From Corythucha ciliata (taxonomy: Eukaryota; Arthropoda; Insecta; Hemiptera; Tingidae), in NCBI GenBank assembly GCA_038030265.1, contig CM075939.1, positions 28,005,253-28,069,252 of the forward strand: a stretch of 64,000 nt of DNA, written 5' to 3'. Every line of letters starts with the position of its first letter. Position 1 is the first letter of the stretch. Shown here one piece after another: positions 62,733 through 64,000 of the stretch. The position numbers were made by a program, and so were the translations under genes. The notes under the pieces were generated by a model. The model had not been told where the DNA came from. It did not search any database and saw only the letters and a list, made by a program, of their open reading frames with translations.

Positions 62733-63239
62733 TAAGTACATCCATGTTCATATCATGTGTTCATATTTTAGCGTCACTCTTAATAGACCATTTTCAACAT
62801 GAAAAAACCGCTGTTATGGCTATGAAACTTTTTAGTAATAGTTCGTGAGCTGGCGACAGTCCCATTAAACCGGAAGAACGTAGTCACGAAAATGATAGCA
62901 TATCCCCCTATTTACGAGTCCGGGGGCCTAAGGAAATGTATTGCTAATTAAATTCCTGAATTTGGGCCACGCATTTAACAGGAAGATAATAGTCCTGAAA
63001 CTGGTCTCATTCGAAAGGTTTTATGGAGCTGATTACGAATATATGATCTTCTGCCTGGGGCATTTGCCTTCTGTGGCTCGTCAAGCTCACGAAATTTAGG
63101 AAATTTTAATTAACTGGAAGAACGAAGTCCGGAAAATGGTCTTATGCTACAGGTTTTATGTTGCTGAATACGAAAATGATCGAAGAACGTAGTCCTGAAA
63201 CTGTTGTTATTCGATAGGTTTTTTGGGGATGATTACAAT
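62733..63239. other. Intergenic with GAAGAACG(T/A)AGTC repeats
   Basis: GGAAGAACG(T/A)AGTCNNGAAA and GATAGGTTTTATGG-like blocks recur about every 120 bases (62,871, 63,115, 63,182), a loosely duplicated unit. No gene. Confidence 0.45.
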
Positions 63240-63770
63240 AACGATCGTCTGCGAGGGGTGTGGATGCCGGGACACCTCCAGAACTCGACGCGCATGGGTC
63301 CGCCAGCGCCGCCTCGTCCTGGGCAACCTGGACTTCTTGCGGTGCCGGTTCCAGGCGGTGGAGCCTGGGTAGGACGCCTCGGTCGTTTGCCCGAGGAGTG
63401 AGTGAGGGACTGCTTGGGGCCTCCGGCTTCTTGATGACCTTGTCGTTGAGGCTTATTGGCAGGCGCGTTGGGTTAGCAGTTCAATGGGTAGACGATTTGT
63501 TTGGGTTTGGGCCCAACGTTCAGATGAGGCGCAGGGACTGGGTTCAGGAACACCTTCCCTGCTCAGGCAACCCGGACAGGGACTCCTTCTTGGTTTCGAG
63601 CTCATAAGGCCCACCTACACTGGTGTCTCTCGGCCGCGGCTGGTTGTGGCGGCTATAACGGGTCGAGTTGAGAGATGGGACCAACTATGCTGGGGAATTC
63701 GGGCCAAGTATGGGGCTCAGGCCAGGTAAGGGCCAGCAACGTCTGGCGGTACCTACGACGCGGAGTGCGT
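63240..63770 (+). other. GC-rich segment, possible retroelement remnant
   Basis: About 530 bases with much higher GC than the surroundings and overlapping open frames in two or three frames, none recognised. GGGAATTCGGGCCAAGTATGG (63,696) resembles GGGAATTGAGCCGAGCCAAG at 900, so the two GC-rich segments may belong to one dispersed family. The end of the window (63,771-64,000) shows no feature. Confidence 0.3.
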
Positions 63771-64000
63771 GGTAGGTATTCCTTTTTCTCGACACCTCGG
63801 GCATCAGCCAACAATCAGAGAATGGAATCAGAGTGTTCAGTCACCCGCATTGATACTAACAGAGAGCCAATGACTATGGACCAGTGATCACGTCAAAAGT
63901 CTAATATTATCTAATATTAAAACTAAAAATTAATAAGTGAGAACCCAATCAACAGTTACGTTTCAAAAACGTCGCACTATGGTGACAATGAATCCTTGCG

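Overview
This is a nuclear window from an invertebrate animal. The exact phylum cannot be read from it. The evidence is split genes with GT-AG introns mostly 46-125 bp long, AATAAA-type poly(A) signals, and clear orthologues of animal genes (FDXR, UBOX5/RNF37, VPS13B, a polyamine-oxidase-type flavoprotein, and a HOPX-like atypical homeobox gene). These genes sit in intergenic and intronic DNA packed with non-autonomous DNA transposons. There is no sign of bacterial operons, rRNA, CRISPR arrays or an intact tRNA gene.

Layout. 1-620: last exon of an unrecognised + strand gene. 620-4400: degenerate short-period repeats and a hairpin MITE. 4448-16371 (-): FDXR, eight coding exons, seven of them within 1.7 kb; intron 1 alone is 10,054 bp and holds two giant palindromic elements, a 296-bp tandem array, a 144-bp tandem array, a solo LTR, a Harbinger-type element and MITEs. 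16372-16719: head-to-head promoter region shared with 16720-17958 (+), UBOX5, which has no intron. 18150-44401 (-): VPS13B, modelled here as 47 coding exons whose lengths sum to 10,947 nt (3,648 codons plus stop), with five larger introns (1.7-3.3 kb) that carry the repeats. 44402-51675: repeats, an 8-bp-TSD hAT MITE and a third palindromic family. 51679-52263 (+): a two-exon gene for an 87-residue HOPX-like protein. 52264-57170: mostly degenerate repeats. 57220-59342 (-): flavin amine oxidase, seven exons, 540 residues. 59600-64000: a palindromic element interrupted by a hAT element that itself contains a hairpin, one more MITE, and a GC-rich unresolved end.

The genes are unrelated housekeeping or regulatory loci rather than a pathway. 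FDXR supplies electrons to mitochondrial ferredoxin, UBOX5 is an E3 ubiquitin ligase, VPS13B is a bridge-like lipid transfer protein of the Golgi/endosome system, and the amine oxidase would act in polyamine catabolism. FDXR and UBOX5 are divergent and probably share a promoter; UBOX5 and VPS13B are convergent with poly(A) signals less than 30 bp apart.

Most noteworthy: (1) the invertebrate HOPX-like gene with Gln at the homeodomain position 51 equivalent; (2) at least three families of 1.4-1.5 kb near-perfect palindromes ending in CAGGGTGG at TA sites, one with a mariner transposase relic in its loop; (3) a transposon insertion in VPS13B whose target duplication copied a 5' splice site; (4) a three-level nested element with an exact 8-bp TSD. 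Exon boundaries were derived by hand from reading-frame phase, splice consensus and known family sequence; single-base errors are possible.
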